From BB31 sp964582525 (GTDB taxonomy: Bacteria; Pseudomonadota; Gammaproteobacteria; Beggiatoales; Beggiatoaceae), in the NCBI GenBank assembly GCA_964582525.1, contig CAZOSP010000006.1, forward strand, positions 1 to 62,853: 62,853 bases of DNA, read 5' to 3'. The translations under genes and the position numbers were made by a program. Below the pieces are notes generated by a model, which did no database searches, was not told the DNA's origin, and was given only the letters and a program-made list of their open reading frames with translations. Positions 1 through 9,394 of this stretch are shown here, one piece after another; positions within the stretch are counted from its first letter, which is position 1; every line of letters begins with the position of its first letter.

Positions 1-62
1 CCGTTTCGCGCCGCCTACGGCGGCGGTGCTAATCTGGAGATTAGCACTCCCAGCACTCCCAG
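1..62. repeat. Partial cloverleaf-type palindromic repeat at the window edge
   Basis: Two perfect hairpins lie side by side, GCCGCCTACGGCGGC at 10-24 and GCTAATCTGGAGATTAGC at 28-45. They are followed by ACTCCCAG twice (46-53 and 55-62). Read on the minus strand, this is the same order (CTGGGAG, then the GCTAATCT arm, then the CCGCC arm) as the complete 71-bp element inside hrpA at 45379-45449. The rest of this copy probably lies beyond the left edge of the window. Confidence 0.75.
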
Positions 63-72
63 ACAGGCTTTT

Positions 73-90
73 AAAACCTGTCAGGTTTTT
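73..90. terminator. Short palindrome, terminator-like (AAACCTG family)
   Basis: AAAACCTG-T-CAGGTTTT is an 8-bp perfect inverted repeat followed by a further T on the plus strand and preceded by T/A-rich sequence. It lies just downstream of the minus-strand rhodanese gene and belongs to the AAACCTGACAGG hairpin family found at many gene ends in this window. The arms are short, so termination activity is an inference. Confidence 0.5.
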
Positions 91-121
91 GCAGGGAGTC
101 TGAATGGTTGCAGGCAACAGT

Positions 122-544
122 CTATTGCTTTTTTTGCTGATCTGCTGCCAGGACAACCGGCAAGCCTTCGCGTTTCCAATCTGTGATGCCTTTCTGCACA
201 TTGTAAATCTGCTGGTAGCCCAGTTGTTTGCTGAGGGCGTGGCTTAATACGTTGGTACGGTTTCCGGTGCGACAAATGAGAATAAAAGGCGTGTCTTTTT
301 GGGCGATTTTGTCCAATGCGGCTAACCATTTCGGCGTGTCGTAGTGTCCTTTTTCGTCAAAAAAAGTCAATAAATGACTGTTTTCAACCACGCCGGTTTG
401 CTGCCATTCCTCAGCGAGACGAATATCAATAATCGGTACATTTTCTGCCAATAACTGCTGTAACTCTCGATTATCAATGTGTTTAACCTCTGCAAACACG
501 CTGCCGCTGAGCAAAGCCAAAACCAGTAAGCCATTCAATTTCAT
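122..544 (-). CDS. Secreted single-domain rhodanese-like protein
   Basis: The 140-residue protein starts with a signal peptide (hydrophobic residues about 5-18, predicted cleavage after a VFA-type site near 18), so it is probably periplasmic. The rest is one rhodanese domain. The active-site loop CRTGNR holds the candidate sulfur-accepting Cys91, and the loop length suits a sulfurtransferase rather than a Cdc25 phosphatase. The start is supported by an AGAGGA ribosome-binding site 7-8 bases upstream. Such stand-alone exported rhodaneses move sulfane sulfur in many sulfur-metabolising bacteria, but substrate and partner cannot be read from the sequence. It is separated from bioF by about 170 bases in which I see nothing distinctive. 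Confidence 0.85.
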   Translation of the reverse strand: MKLNGLLVLALLSGSVFAEVKHIDNRELQQLLAENVPIIDIRLAEEWQQTGVVENSHLLTFFDEKGHYDTPKWLAALDKIAQKDTPFILICRTGNRTNVLSHALSKQLGYQQIYNVQKGITDWKREGLPVVLAADQQKKQ

Positions 545-714
545 AGTGTATTCCTCTATTTTAGTAGATACTCATAAAATCCAACGAATCTGTAGGCTTT
601 GCCTGATATTTCAAGCGGCTTATAAAATCTCATAGAGCGATAAGCATAAGGTTGGACCATAGTAACAAAAAATAAGCCTGACTTTGTCGCGCTATTAGGC
701 GATACGCAACAAGA

Positions 715-1911
715 CTAACAAATTTTCGTTGATTTTAAGCATTCGCTTAAATGGTATAACAAGGTTTCAATTTGTGCGGGTTCGTGTGCGGCTGATAGGG
801 TGATGCGCAGACGTGCCGTACCTTCAGGCACGGTGGGCGGACGAATGGCGGTGACGAGAATACCGCGGCTGTAAAGGGCTTCGCTTAAGCTGCTGGCTTT
901 TGTCGCGCTGCCTAGAATTAAGGGCTGAATCGGCGTGAGTTCTGAGCCGCTTAGGGGTAAGCCGAGCGCGGCAATGCCGTGTCGAAATTGCTTGACCAGT
1001 TGTTGCAATTTTTCGCGCCGCCAGTCATCTTTGTCGGCAAGCCGTAGGCTGGTGCGGGTTGCATCGGCGAGGACGGAGGGCAGGGCGGTGGTGTATATAT
1101 AGCTACGCGCTTTTTGTATGAGGCTTTCAATCAGTGCGTCTGAACCGGCAACAAAAGCACCGAATACGCCAAAAGCTTTGCCCAGTGTTCCCATTAAAAT
1201 GGGGACCGCATGGCTGTCGAGTTGGTAGTGTTCCAGACAGCCGCGTCCGTGCGCTCCGAGTACGCCCAGTCCGTGCGCGTCATCGACCATTAACCAAGCA
1301 TCGTAGCGTTGTGCGAGTTCAACGAGTTGCGGCAGTGGCGCGAGGCTGCCGTCCATGCTGAATACGCCATCGGTGGCTATCAGGCGGTGTCGGGCGTTGT
1401 GTTGTTGCAGTTGGCGTTCTAGCGTTTGCAGGTCGGCGTGCGGATAACGCAGCAGTTTGGCGCGTGCCAGCAATGCGCCGTCAATCAGTGAGGCATGATT
1501 GAGCTTGTCCATAAAAATGACATCATCACGCCCCATCAAGCCGCTCATTACGCCGAGATTTGCCATGTAGCCAGTGGAAAACAGCAGGGCGCGTTGCCGT
1601 CCGGTGTAGTCTGCCAGCGCGTGTTCTAGGGCTTGATGGGCAGTGCTGTGTCCGCTGACGAGGTGCGCCGCGCCACTGCCTACGCCGTATTTTTCCGCGC
1701 TCTGGCTGAGGGCTTGAATGATTTCGGGATAGGCTGCTAAGCCTAAATAGTCATTGCTGCAAAAGCTTAAGTAGGTTTTGCCGTCAATGAGTAAAGTGGC
1801 TGTTTGCGCCCCTTCGTGTGTGTGTCGTGTGCGGTACAAGCTGGTTGCCTTGCGCTGTGCTATGATGTTGTCTAAATGTGATGTTAAGGATTTAACTTGA
1901 GGATATACCAT
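715..1911 (-). CDS. bioF: 8-amino-7-oxononanoate synthase (biotin biosynthesis)
   Basis: This PLP enzyme condenses pimeloyl-ACP (or -CoA) with L-alanine in the first committed ring-building stage of biotin synthesis. At 398 residues it has the family length. Visible landmarks are the N-terminal CSNDYLGL segment (about 51-58), the GSGAAHLVSG glycine-rich loop (78-87), the DDAHGLGVLG cofactor-binding segment (210-219) and the PLP lysine in GTLGKAFG (Lys245). The other bio genes are not adjacent, so it stands alone here. Its start codon lies only two bases from the start of the divergent regulator gene, so the two genes must share or overlap promoter sequence. The alpha-oxoamine synthase family also contains Kbl and HemA, but the overall pattern fits BioF best. 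Confidence 0.93.
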   Translation of the reverse strand: MVYPQVKSLTSHLDNIIAQRKATSLYRTRHTHEGAQTATLLIDGKTYLSFCSNDYLGLAAYPEIIQALSQSAEKYGVGSGAAHLVSGHSTAHQALEHALADYTGRQRALLFSTGYMANLGVMSGLMGRDDVIFMDKLNHASLIDGALLARAKLLRYPHADLQTLERQLQQHNARHRLIATDGVFSMDGSLAPLPQLVELAQRYDAWLMVDDAHGLGVLGAHGRGCLEHYQLDSHAVPILMGTLGKAFGVFGAFVAGSDALIESLIQKARSYIYTTALPSVLADATRTSLRLADKDDWRREKLQQLVKQFRHGIAALGLPLSGSELTPIQPLILGSATKASSLSEALYSRGILVTAIRPPTVPEGTARLRITLSAAHEPAQIETLLYHLSECLKSTKIC

Positions 1912-1913
1912 TT

Positions 1914-3389
1914 ATGATGCCAAATAATTGTGTTCTCATCGTTGATGATGAAGAAAGTGCTAGAGATACCTTAGAAGCCTTGTTACTTAAAGAAAATTAT
2001 CAACTCATTACGGCTTCCGATGGGTATGATGCTATGGACAAGGCGTTGACTTTTTTGCCTGATTTAATCTTGCTGGACATTATGATGCCGGGCATGAACG
2101 GTTTTCAGACTTGTCAAAAAATTCGTCAAAACGCTTTGCTGCAAGATGTGCCGGTGATTCTGGTCACTGCGCTGGATGACCGCAATTCTCGCATTGCGGG
2201 CATTGAAAGCGGCGCGGATGATTTTATCAGCAAACCTTATGATAAGGTGGAATTGCGTACTCGTGTGCGCTCGGTGTTGCGCTTAAACCGTTATCGCAAG
2301 CTGCTGGGGGAGCGTCTAAAATTCGAGTGGATTGCAGAACATACCCGTGAGGCTTTTTTGCTGCTGCACAAAGATGATGTAATTAGTTATGCAAATCCTC
2401 AAGCGCGACAATACTTGGAACTGAGCGAAGAACACATTGATGCGGGTAACGCACGCTTTTTAGAGGTTGTGGATAAGCTTTTTCAGCGCGAGCATAGCGA
2501 GTGGCGGTTTTGGTCTAAAGAGACGGACGACTTAAACCGTGTGCGTTATCTGGTGCGCCCTGACAGTGCCAATAGCAAAGAATTATGGCTACGGGTAGAG
2601 GCGTTAGAGTTACCCGATCAGATCAACGAACATCTCCTGGTTGAACTGATTGACAGTCATTCAGAAATGGAATTACGCCGCAGAGTTTGGGCATTCCAAG
2701 ATGCTGTAGCGCATAAATTGCTCACTCCCTTAAATGCCTTGCAAGGGCTTGCTCTGCTGACTGACGAGCAACTCGCCCGCTTGGATGTTGATCAACAGCA
2801 GTTGATTGATGCCGCACGTCGCAGTGCCGCACGTCTCACCCATCAGGTGCAAGACATTATTAAATATATTGAGCATGTACCGAAACTCGTCAGCCAAAAA
2901 GAGCATACGTCGATCAAGTCTTTGCCACCCTTAATTAATCGCATACACGATTTTTTAGGCTTGTCCGGACACTTAAACTTAGACATTCAGCCGTCACTTG
3001 AACAACAGTTTTTTGCGGTTGCGGGAGAATTGGTGGAGCTAGTGCTACGCGAATTACTCAGCAATGCGCAAAAATTTCACCCAAGCCAATCCCCCGATAT
3101 TCACATCAAGCTCACTGAAGATCAACAGCAAACCCATCTGGTTTGTTGCGTAGTGACGGACAATGGCAGACATATTGCTCCAGAGCGTTTGCAACAACTA
3201 ATAACCCCTTACTACCAAGATGAAAAATATTTCACCGGTGAGACACAAGGCATGGGCTTAGGCTTAAGCGTCGTAACATCGCTGCTACGCGGCGTAGGCG
3301 GTTACTGTCGTATCGATAACCGCCACGATGGTCAGCCCGGCATACAAGTCAGCATCGGTATTCCTCTCGCAGACCACCCTTATGAATGA
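1914..3389 (+). CDS. Response regulator receiver with C-terminal histidine-kinase-like ATPase
   Basis: The 491-residue protein begins with a CheY-like receiver: acidic pair Asp11/Asp12, phospho-acceptor Asp55 in LLDIMMPG, and Lys107 in SKPYD. A PAS-like middle (about 135-250) follows, then a HATPase_c-type module with an N box (ELLSNAQKF), a G1 box (VTDNG) and a GMGLGLSVV G2 box. The helix before the ATPase reads FQDAVAHKLLTPL. Its His267 sits where an H-box histidine should be, but the usual HELRTP context is degenerate. It may therefore be a weak kinase, or an ATPase that is controlled by the receiver. No transmembrane segment is visible, so it is cytosolic. GAGGA at 1899-1903 is the likely ribosome-binding site; either of two adjacent ATG codons may be used. 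Its stop overlaps the pdxA start. Confidence 0.85.
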   Translation: MMPNNCVLIVDDEESARDTLEALLLKENYQLITASDGYDAMDKALTFLPDLILLDIMMPGMNGFQTCQKIRQNALLQDVPVILVTALDDRNSRIAGIESGADDFISKPYDKVELRTRVRSVLRLNRYRKLLGERLKFEWIAEHTREAFLLLHKDDVISYANPQARQYLELSEEHIDAGNARFLEVVDKLFQREHSEWRFWSKETDDLNRVRYLVRPDSANSKELWLRVEALELPDQINEHLLVELIDSHSEMELRRRVWAFQDAVAHKLLTPLNALQGLALLTDEQLARLDVDQQQLIDAARRSAARLTHQVQDIIKYIEHVPKLVSQKEHTSIKSLPPLINRIHDFLGLSGHLNLDIQPSLEQQFFAVAGELVELVLRELLSNAQKFHPSQSPDIHIKLTEDQQQTHLVCCVVTDNGRHIAPERLQQLITPYYQDEKYFTGETQGMGLGLSVVTSLLRGVGGYCRIDNRHDGQPGIQVSIGIPLADHPYE

Positions 3390-4386
3390 TACTGATCTCC
3401 CTTTACGCCTCGCCCTCACCCCCGGCGAACCCGCTGGCATTGGTGCTGATATTTGCCTGCAACTGGCGCAATCTGACTGCCCCGCACAACTGGTTGTCTT
3501 TGCCGATCCTAATCTACTGGCGCAACGCGCCGCGCAGTTGGGTTTATCCATCCGACTACAAATGTTTGACCGCGCCTACGACCCAGAGCCGCACCGCGGC
3601 GGTACGCTGAAAGTCCAGCCCGTCGCCCTCAAAGCACCGGTGACTGCTGGCACACTCAACCCCGCCAATGCCGACTATGTACTAGAAACCTTGCGCCAAG
3701 CCACTCGCGCCTGCTTGCAGGGCGACTGCGCCGCGCTGGTCACAGCCCCGCTGCACAAAGGCGTTATCAACCAAGCCGGCATTCCCTTTAGCGGACACAC
3801 CGAATTTCTCGCCGCACAAACCCACACCCCGCAGGTAGTGATGATGCTTGCCACGCAACAACTGCGTGTCGCCCTGGTCACCACTCACCTGCCGCTGGCA
3901 GACATAGCCAAAGCCATTACCACTGAGCGCGTCGAGCAGATTATCCGCATTTTGCACCAAGACCTGCGCGAGCGTTTTGGCTTACAACAGCCGCGTATTT
4001 TGGTCTGCGGCTTAAATCCTCACGCCGGCGAAGATGGCTATTTAGGACGCGAAGAAATTGACATTATCAATCCGCTGTTAGAACGGCTGCGTCTCGAAGG
4101 GATGCAGTTACGCGGTGCCGTTCCCGCCGACACCGCTTTTACGCAAGACTCTCTGGCACACACCGATGTAGTGCTTTGCATGTACCATGATCAGGGCTTA
4201 CCCGTCCTCAAGCAAGCCGGCTTTGGCGAAGCGGTCAACATTACGCTGGGCTTACCCATTATTCGCACCTCCGTCGATCACGGCACGGCTCTAACACTTG
4301 CTGGCACGGGCAAAGCCAATATCAGCAGTTTGCAGCAAGCCGTGACAATAGCTCGACAGATGGCGCAAAAACCGAAAACCTTCTAG
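3382..4386 (+). CDS. pdxA: 4-hydroxythreonine-4-phosphate dehydrogenase
   Basis: PdxA oxidises 4-phosphohydroxy-L-threonine, giving after decarboxylation 3-amino-1-hydroxyacetone phosphate for pyridoxal 5'-phosphate synthesis. The protein shows the family's LTPGEPAGIG start, the SGHTEF metal-ligand motif, MYHDQGLPVLK and TSVDHGTA, which supply the three His/Asp metal sites. I chose the ATG at 3382 (334 residues) because the homologous region begins immediately after it and it overlaps the preceding gene by eight bases, suggesting translational coupling. A longer in-frame start at 3328 would lie wholly inside the upstream gene. The stop codon and last three residues lie in the left arm of a 16-bp perfect hairpin. 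PdxA is often next to rsmA, but here rsmA is about 44 kb away. Confidence 0.94.
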   Translation: MNDTDLPLRLALTPGEPAGIGADICLQLAQSDCPAQLVVFADPNLLAQRAAQLGLSIRLQMFDRAYDPEPHRGGTLKVQPVALKAPVTAGTLNPANADYVLETLRQATRACLQGDCAALVTAPLHKGVINQAGIPFSGHTEFLAAQTHTPQVVMMLATQQLRVALVTTHLPLADIAKAITTERVEQIIRILHQDLRERFGLQQPRILVCGLNPHAGEDGYLGREEIDIINPLLERLRLEGMQLRGAVPADTAFTQDSLAHTDVVLCMYHDQGLPVLKQAGFGEAVNITLGLPIIRTSVDHGTALTLAGTGKANISSLQQAVTIARQMAQKPKTF

Positions 4387-4426
4387 GTTTTGAAAACCTA
4401 GAAGGTTTAAAAAACCTAGAAGGTTT
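4376..4426. terminator. Bidirectional terminator hairpin between convergent pdxA and the acetyltransferase
   Basis: A 16-bp perfect inverted repeat, AAACCTTCTAGGTTTT (4376-4391) and AAAACCTAGAAGGTTT (4393-4408), is followed by a third copy AAAACCTAGAAGGTTTT (about 4410-4426). The A and T runs at the arms allow it to work on both strands, which suits two convergent genes. The pdxA stop codon lies inside the left arm. Confidence 0.75.
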
Positions 4427-4433
4427 TGAAAAA

Positions 4434-7112
4434 TTACAATATCCTATTCACCAAGGTTACAGTGCGATCATCGGGATCAACCCGTGCCATAAAACCTAGC
4501 TTATTGATTAATTTCAACATCCCAAAATTGTTGCTGAGCACTTCACCTTCCATGCGCTGTAAACCTCTTGCCCGTGCCGCATCCATTAAGCTACTCATCA
4601 ATCTATGCGCAAAACCTTGTCCCTGCCATTCATCGGCGATAACAATCGCAAATTCACAACTTAAGCCGTCGGGGTTCATGGTGTAACGCGCAACGCCTAG
4701 CTCAATCTCGCGCCCCTCTATGTGAGTGACGGCGACAAATGCCATTTCGCGGTCATAGTCGATTTGTGTAAAGCGAATTAACATTTCTGGAGTCAATTCT
4801 TGAATAGACTGCATGAAACGAAAATATTTGGATTCGTCTGAAAGATTTTTCACAAACTCGTGTTCAATCGCGGCATCTTCCGGGCGAATCGGGCGAATAA
4901 TGATATTGCTGCCATCAGACAGCTGCCATTGGTTGACCAGATGACTGGGATAAGGGTAAATCGCCATGTGAGCGTAGCGATCTGCGGAGGGAATGTAGTA
5001 ATCCACCACCACCCGCGCATCCACTGCAACAATACCGTCTTCATCAACAATCAGCGGATTAATGTCGATTTCGCGCAGCCAAGGCAGTTCGCAGACCATT
5101 TCTGACACGCGCAGCAGAACATTAAGCAAGGAATCTTTGTTGACCGGCGGCATTCCGCGAAATTCTTGTAAAACTTTTTTGATGCGGGTGCTGTCGATCA
5201 GGGTGTTGGCAAGATATTTGTTGAGCGGCGGCAAGGCAACGGCACGGTCGTTGATAATTTCTACGCTGACACCCCCCGCGCCGAAGGTGATAACAGGTCC
5301 GAACACTGCGTCACGGAACATGCCAACCATTAACTCGCGCCCGTTGCGTTTGCGGCTCATGCGCTCTACAGTTACACCATCAATGCGGGCATCGGGACGG
5401 CGTTTTTTCGCCTCAAAGGTAATCTCGTTAAAGGTGGTGCGAATCGATTGCGCGTTGCTCAAGTTAAGCCGCACGCCGCCAACATCGGATTTGTGCGGGA
5501 TGTCCGGCGAGTTGATTTTCATTGCTACCGGAAAGCCAAACGATTCAGCCAGCACCAGAGCTTCATTGGGGGTTTTAGCGATAGCTGTGCCGATAATCGG
5601 AATTTGAAACGCACCGAGTAGAGCCTTTGATTCCATTTCGGAAAGAACTTTGCGCCGCTCAGTCAGTACGCTTTCAATAATAATTTGCGCACCTTCGACA
5701 TCGGGCGCGTCGAGATGCCCCAGCGAGCCGGGGGTTTGCACCAGCAGTTTTTGGTTGCGATGATGTGCGGCTAAATAACCAAAGGCTTCAACGGCTGCTT
5801 CGGGGGTGCGAAAATCGGGCAGGCGGGCTTGACTGAATAAGTCGCGGCTGCTTTGCACTTGCTGTTTGCCCATCCAACAGGTGAGTACCGGTTTGTGCGA
5901 TTGGTTAGCGATTTCGACTACGGCTTTGGCTATTTCTAAGGGATTGGTCACGGCTTGCGGGGTAAGAATCAGCAGGACGCCATCGATTTGTTGGTCTTGC
6001 AAGGCAATTTTTAGTACGCTGCGATAGCGTTCTACATCAGCATCGCCGAGCAGGTTAAGAGGGTTGCGATAATTCCATTGATTAGGCATGATTTTTTTAA
6101 GCGACGCAGTGTTATTGCCGCTCATTTCAGCCAAGTGAATGCGCAAATCAAGAGCGCGGTCGGCTGCCATGATGCCGGGACCTACGCCATTGGAAAGAAT
6201 GAGTAAACGGCTGCCGTAGGCTTGGTAGCGCGAAACAAGGGTGGTAGCAGTAGCAAAGACTTGCCCAAAGTTTTCCACGCGAACCACGCCCGCCCGTTGC
6301 AAAGCAGCATCAAATGCGGCATCTTTATTGAGTAACGAGCTAGTTAGATGCGCGCCGCTTAGGGTATCCAAGTCATAGCGTCCAGATTTGAGAACAATCA
6401 CAGGTTTCATGCGAGCGGCAGCACGTAAGCCACTCATAAAGTTACGCGCCTGTTGGAGGGTTTCGATATAAAGAATAATGCTACCGGTTTTTGGATCAGA
6501 AGCGAGATAGTCGAGAATTTCGCCAAAGCTAATGTCGATAGCGTCACCCAGCGAGATAACGCAGGAAAAGCCAACATCATTGACTTCTGCCCAATCGAGA
6601 ATGGCGGTGCAGAGTGCGCCGGATTGTGAAACGAGGGCAAGATTGCCGACTTTCAGGCGATTTTGTGTAAAAGTGGCGTTTAAGCCTAAATGCGCTCGCA
6701 TGAGACCTAAGCTATCGGGTCCCAAAAAACGGATGTTGTAACTTTTGGCAATATTGAACACACTTTGCGCCAGTTTTGCACGAGTTTTGCCCGCTTGAAT
6801 AAAGCCGCCCGTGAGCAGGATGACGCTATGAATGCCGTGTTCGCCGCAATGCTCAAGAATTTCAGGGAGTTCTTGCGCGGGCGAGGCGATGACCGCGAGG
6901 TCTATGGGTTGGGCAATTTCTTTCAGGTTGGCGTAAATGGTCTGCTCTAAAACCTTTTTATGTGTTGGGCTGATCGCGTACAATGTGCCTTTATAACCGC
7001 CTTCCAAGAGATTTTTGAAAGCAATGCCGCCGATGCTGTCCGATTCTTCAGAAACACCAAATAAAACAACGGATTGGGGTATGAATAATGTACTTAAAAA
7101 ATGTCGACTCAT
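4434..7112 (-). CDS. Acyl-CoA synthetase-like protein lysine acetyltransferase (Pat/YfiQ type)
   Basis: This 892-residue multidomain protein has, in order, a CoA-binding Rossmann domain (about 1-130, including LFGVSEESDSIGG), two succinyl-CoA-ligase-like domains (about 140-460), an ATP-grasp domain (about 480-710, VAMKINSPDIPHKSDVGGV) and a GNAT acetyltransferase domain (about 735-892, with the acetyl-CoA loop EWQGQGFAHRLM). This order matches the Pat/YfiQ/Pka family, which acetylates lysines of acetyl-CoA synthetase and other proteins. In the segment after QSGALCTAILDWA the position of the phosphorylated His of true NDP-forming acyl-CoA synthetases appears to be Asp (SLGDAIDISFGE), as in Pat proteins. 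I therefore infer acetyltransferase rather than ligase activity. It stands alone, convergent with pdxA. Confidence 0.88.
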   Translation of the reverse strand: MSRHFLSTLFIPQSVVLFGVSEESDSIGGIAFKNLLEGGYKGTLYAISPTHKKVLEQTIYANLKEIAQPIDLAVIASPAQELPEILEHCGEHGIHSVILLTGGFIQAGKTRAKLAQSVFNIAKSYNIRFLGPDSLGLMRAHLGLNATFTQNRLKVGNLALVSQSGALCTAILDWAEVNDVGFSCVISLGDAIDISFGEILDYLASDPKTGSIILYIETLQQARNFMSGLRAAARMKPVIVLKSGRYDLDTLSGAHLTSSLLNKDAAFDAALQRAGVVRVENFGQVFATATTLVSRYQAYGSRLLILSNGVGPGIMAADRALDLRIHLAEMSGNNTASLKKIMPNQWNYRNPLNLLGDADVERYRSVLKIALQDQQIDGVLLILTPQAVTNPLEIAKAVVEIANQSHKPVLTCWMGKQQVQSSRDLFSQARLPDFRTPEAAVEAFGYLAAHHRNQKLLVQTPGSLGHLDAPDVEGAQIIIESVLTERRKVLSEMESKALLGAFQIPIIGTAIAKTPNEALVLAESFGFPVAMKINSPDIPHKSDVGGVRLNLSNAQSIRTTFNEITFEAKKRRPDARIDGVTVERMSRKRNGRELMVGMFRDAVFGPVITFGAGGVSVEIINDRAVALPPLNKYLANTLIDSTRIKKVLQEFRGMPPVNKDSLLNVLLRVSEMVCELPWLREIDINPLIVDEDGIVAVDARVVVDYYIPSADRYAHMAIYPYPSHLVNQWQLSDGSNIIIRPIRPEDAAIEHEFVKNLSDESKYFRFMQSIQELTPEMLIRFTQIDYDREMAFVAVTHIEGREIELGVARYTMNPDGLSCEFAIVIADEWQGQGFAHRLMSSLMDAARARGLQRMEGEVLSNNFGMLKLINKLGFMARVDPDDRTVTLVNRIL

Positions 7113-7291
7113 GTTTTTTGACTCTGATTAAATGCGTGTTGCAAAGGTTTTTTGTGAAGACCTCAGCGAAATTTGTATGCCTTATATGATAGATTGAATT
7201 TGTACTGCTGTGTGGAATTCAGAAGCTATAGTAGGGTTTGCGCCGTCCAGAGGACAGATTACAGAAGACTGATAACAGTGTTTGACATCGC

Positions 7292-7391
7292 NNNNNNNNN
7301 NNNNNNNNNNNNNNNNNNNNNNNNNNNNNNNNNNNNNNNNNNNNNNNNNNNNNNNNNNNNNNNNNNNNNNNNNNNNNNNNNNNNNNNNNNN
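7292..7391. other. Assembly gap (100 N)
   Basis: Exactly one hundred undetermined bases separate 7291 from 7392. The round number suggests a placeholder for a scaffold join, so the true distance is unknown. Sequence left of the gap (7113-7291) shows no convincing gene. Sequence right of it is open reading frame from the first base. The 5' end of the coiled-coil/SUMF1 gene is missing here. Confidence 0.95.
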
Positions 7392-9383
7392 GTTGTGTCT
7401 ATAGAAGATAAAGCTCAAGCTGAAGCAAAACGCCTGATGGCTGAAGTGAATCAATTACAAGCGAAAGCTAAAAATCAAACGATTGCCAAAAAAGCTGAGG
7501 CACAAAAGCTTATTGCAGAAATTAATCGTTTGCAGGTAGCCGCCATTAAAGATCAGGATTCAGGCAAAGCGCGTCAAGCCAAAGCAGAAACCAAGCGTTT
7601 GTTTGAAGAACAATTATTGCTGGTGCGTAATAAACAAAAAAATACCCGAGAACAACTCAACCGATTAATGTTAGCGAAACAAAAATATGATTTAGTCCAG
7701 CAAAACGGCAAGCCCGCCGATGCCAAGCTACAACAACAGTTATTGCTATTAATTAAAAAGAAAAAAGAAGATTTTGTGCGGTTAAATCAAGAAGCCGATG
7801 CAATTCGCCAACAAGCCCAGCAAAAATCTATTGTGTTAGGCAGCGAAGCCGATTCTTCCGAACGCGCTGCTGCTGCTGCGAAAATGCAGGCGGATAACAC
7901 CAATTTAACCGAGCGAGCTAAAGCTGAGGCAGAAAAGCTGATTAGCGAAGTCAGTCGTCCTAAACGTGACGCTGCCGATAAAGCTGAAGAAGTCGGGAAA
8001 ATGATTAAAGAAATCAACCGCTTGCAAATGGCGGCTGAGCAAGGCAATTTAACCGATGATGAAGCAGGATTATTAGAAGAACGCATTAATCGCATTGAAT
8101 CTAAACAACGCGAAGCCCGTGATCAAATTAATCAACTGACACAGGCAAAAATTAAATATGAGCTGGCTCTGGCACGTTCTAGTAAAGAAAAAAGTGAGGA
8201 AAAACTACGCCGCGAACAGGATGAAAAATTACAAAAAGAATTAAATACGTTAATTCAAAAGAAAGAATCCGAACAAACGCAGCTCATGGAAGAATTAGAA
8301 ATTATTCGTATGCGTGCTGAACAAGAAGCCGCTTTATTAAAGGCGCAGCGTGACGCTGCCCGTGCGTTAGCCGAGCAACAAGCACAGGAAGAAGGGGGCG
8401 ATGGCAAAAAATCAGCGTCCCTGAGCAAGACCATTCTGATCGCTGCTGTGGCTGTAATTTTCCTGTTAGCCGTTGGCTTAGGGACTTATTTAGCCTTACC
8501 CTTTTTGCAAGCATGGCAAAATCCCCAACCCAGCGGGCGACCCGCACCGACAGCCATGCCTACCTCGCCGCCGAGCGAAAAAGGCACGCCAGCGGCTGCG
8601 CGTCCATCCGTAGCTGCGCCCTCAAAAGTCAAAGCTCTAGGAGAATTTGCTGAACGCCTTAGTAGCGGTGGCACGGGTCCGGTGATGGTGACCTTGCCAG
8701 CGGGGTCTTTCATGATGGGAAGCCCCGCACACATGCCATATTCCGATGAACGCCCACAATTTAAGGCAAGTCTTGGCAGTTTTGCCATCAGTAAATATGA
8801 AATTACCTTCAGAGATTATCAAAAATATGTGCGTAGCAGCCGTCAGCGTATGCCCAGTGATAATGGCTGGGGAGACGGTGATCGCCCAGTGATCAATGTG
8901 TCTTGGCATGAAGCGGATGCTTATGCGCATTGGTTGTCACTGCAAACGGGGCATGAATACCGTCTGCCCACCGAGCCTGAATGGGAATATGCAGCGCGGG
9001 CTGGCAGCAGCACTTTATTTGGGTGGGGTAACCAGATCAACAAAAATACCCCACAAGCCAATTGCGGGGTCTGCGGCAGTCAATGGGATGGTGCGCAAAC
9101 CGCGCCTGTCGGGCAGTTTCCGGCGAATGATTTTGGTTTGCATGATGTGATTGGCAATGTTATGGAGTGGACTAGCGGTTGTTATCATATTAATTACGCA
9201 GCAGCCCCTGAAATTGATAACGGTTGGTCGTGGGACAAGACCCAAGCTGATTGCGATCAGCGCATGATACGCAGCAGTGCTTTTAACACCTACAAGCGCG
9301 ACATTCGCATTACACGAAGACAAGCCTTTAGCGCGAATTCGCGTAGCAATAATCTAGGCTTTCGTGTGGTGCGAGTCGATTAA
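7392..9383 (+). CDS. Coiled-coil, single-pass membrane protein with a C-terminal SUMF1/FGE-fold domain (5' end lost in gap)
   Basis: The visible 663 residues begin with about 330 residues of heptad-rich Glu/Lys/Ala/Gln coiled coil, with recurring ERAKAEAEKLI-like units. One transmembrane helix follows (SKTILIAAVAVIFLLAVGLGTYL), then a Pro/Ala/Ser-rich linker and a SUMF1 domain of about 225 residues (GSFMMGSP, YRLPTEPEWEYAARAG, GNVMEWTSGC, LGFRVVRVD). The coiled coil should be cytosolic and the SUMF1 fold periplasmic. The C-terminus lacks the Cys pair of true formylglycine-generating enzymes, so a binding or scaffolding role is more likely than FGly formation. Any methionine start placed left of the gap is unsupported, because the join is artificial. 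It is followed 11 bases later by another coiled-coil gene and then by yjfI-pspA, which suggests envelope stress or membrane organisation. Confidence 0.8.
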   Translation, partial: VVSIEDKAQAEAKRLMAEVNQLQAKAKNQTIAKKAEAQKLIAEINRLQVAAIKDQDSGKARQAKAETKRLFEEQLLLVRNKQKNTREQLNRLMLAKQKYDLVQQNGKPADAKLQQQLLLLIKKKKEDFVRLNQEADAIRQQAQQKSIVLGSEADSSERAAAAAKMQADNTNLTERAKAEAEKLISEVSRPKRDAADKAEEVGKMIKEINRLQMAAEQGNLTDDEAGLLEERINRIESKQREARDQINQLTQAKIKYELALARSSKEKSEEKLRREQDEKLQKELNTLIQKKESEQTQLMEELEIIRMRAEQEAALLKAQRDAARALAEQQAQEEGGDGKKSASLSKTILIAAVAVIFLLAVGLGTYLALPFLQAWQNPQPSGRPAPTAMPTSPPSEKGTPAAARPSVAAPSKVKALGEFAERLSSGGTGPVMVTLPAGSFMMGSPAHMPYSDERPQFKASLGSFAISKYEITFRDYQKYVRSSRQRMPSDNGWGDGDRPVINVSWHEADAYAHWLSLQTGHEYRLPTEPEWEYAARAGSSTLFGWGNQINKNTPQANCGVCGSQWDGAQTAPVGQFPANDFGLHDVIGNVMEWTSGCYHINYAAAPEIDNGWSWDKTQADCDQRMIRSSAFNTYKRDIRITRRQAFSANSRSNNLGFRVVRVD

Positions 9384-9394
9384 GGAGTGCATAA

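Noticed and set aside
7173..7391. A start for the coiled-coil/SUMF1 gene left of the N run
   Set aside because: The join across 100 N is arbitrary in frame, and the sequence left of the gap has no coiled-coil character or ribosome-binding site.
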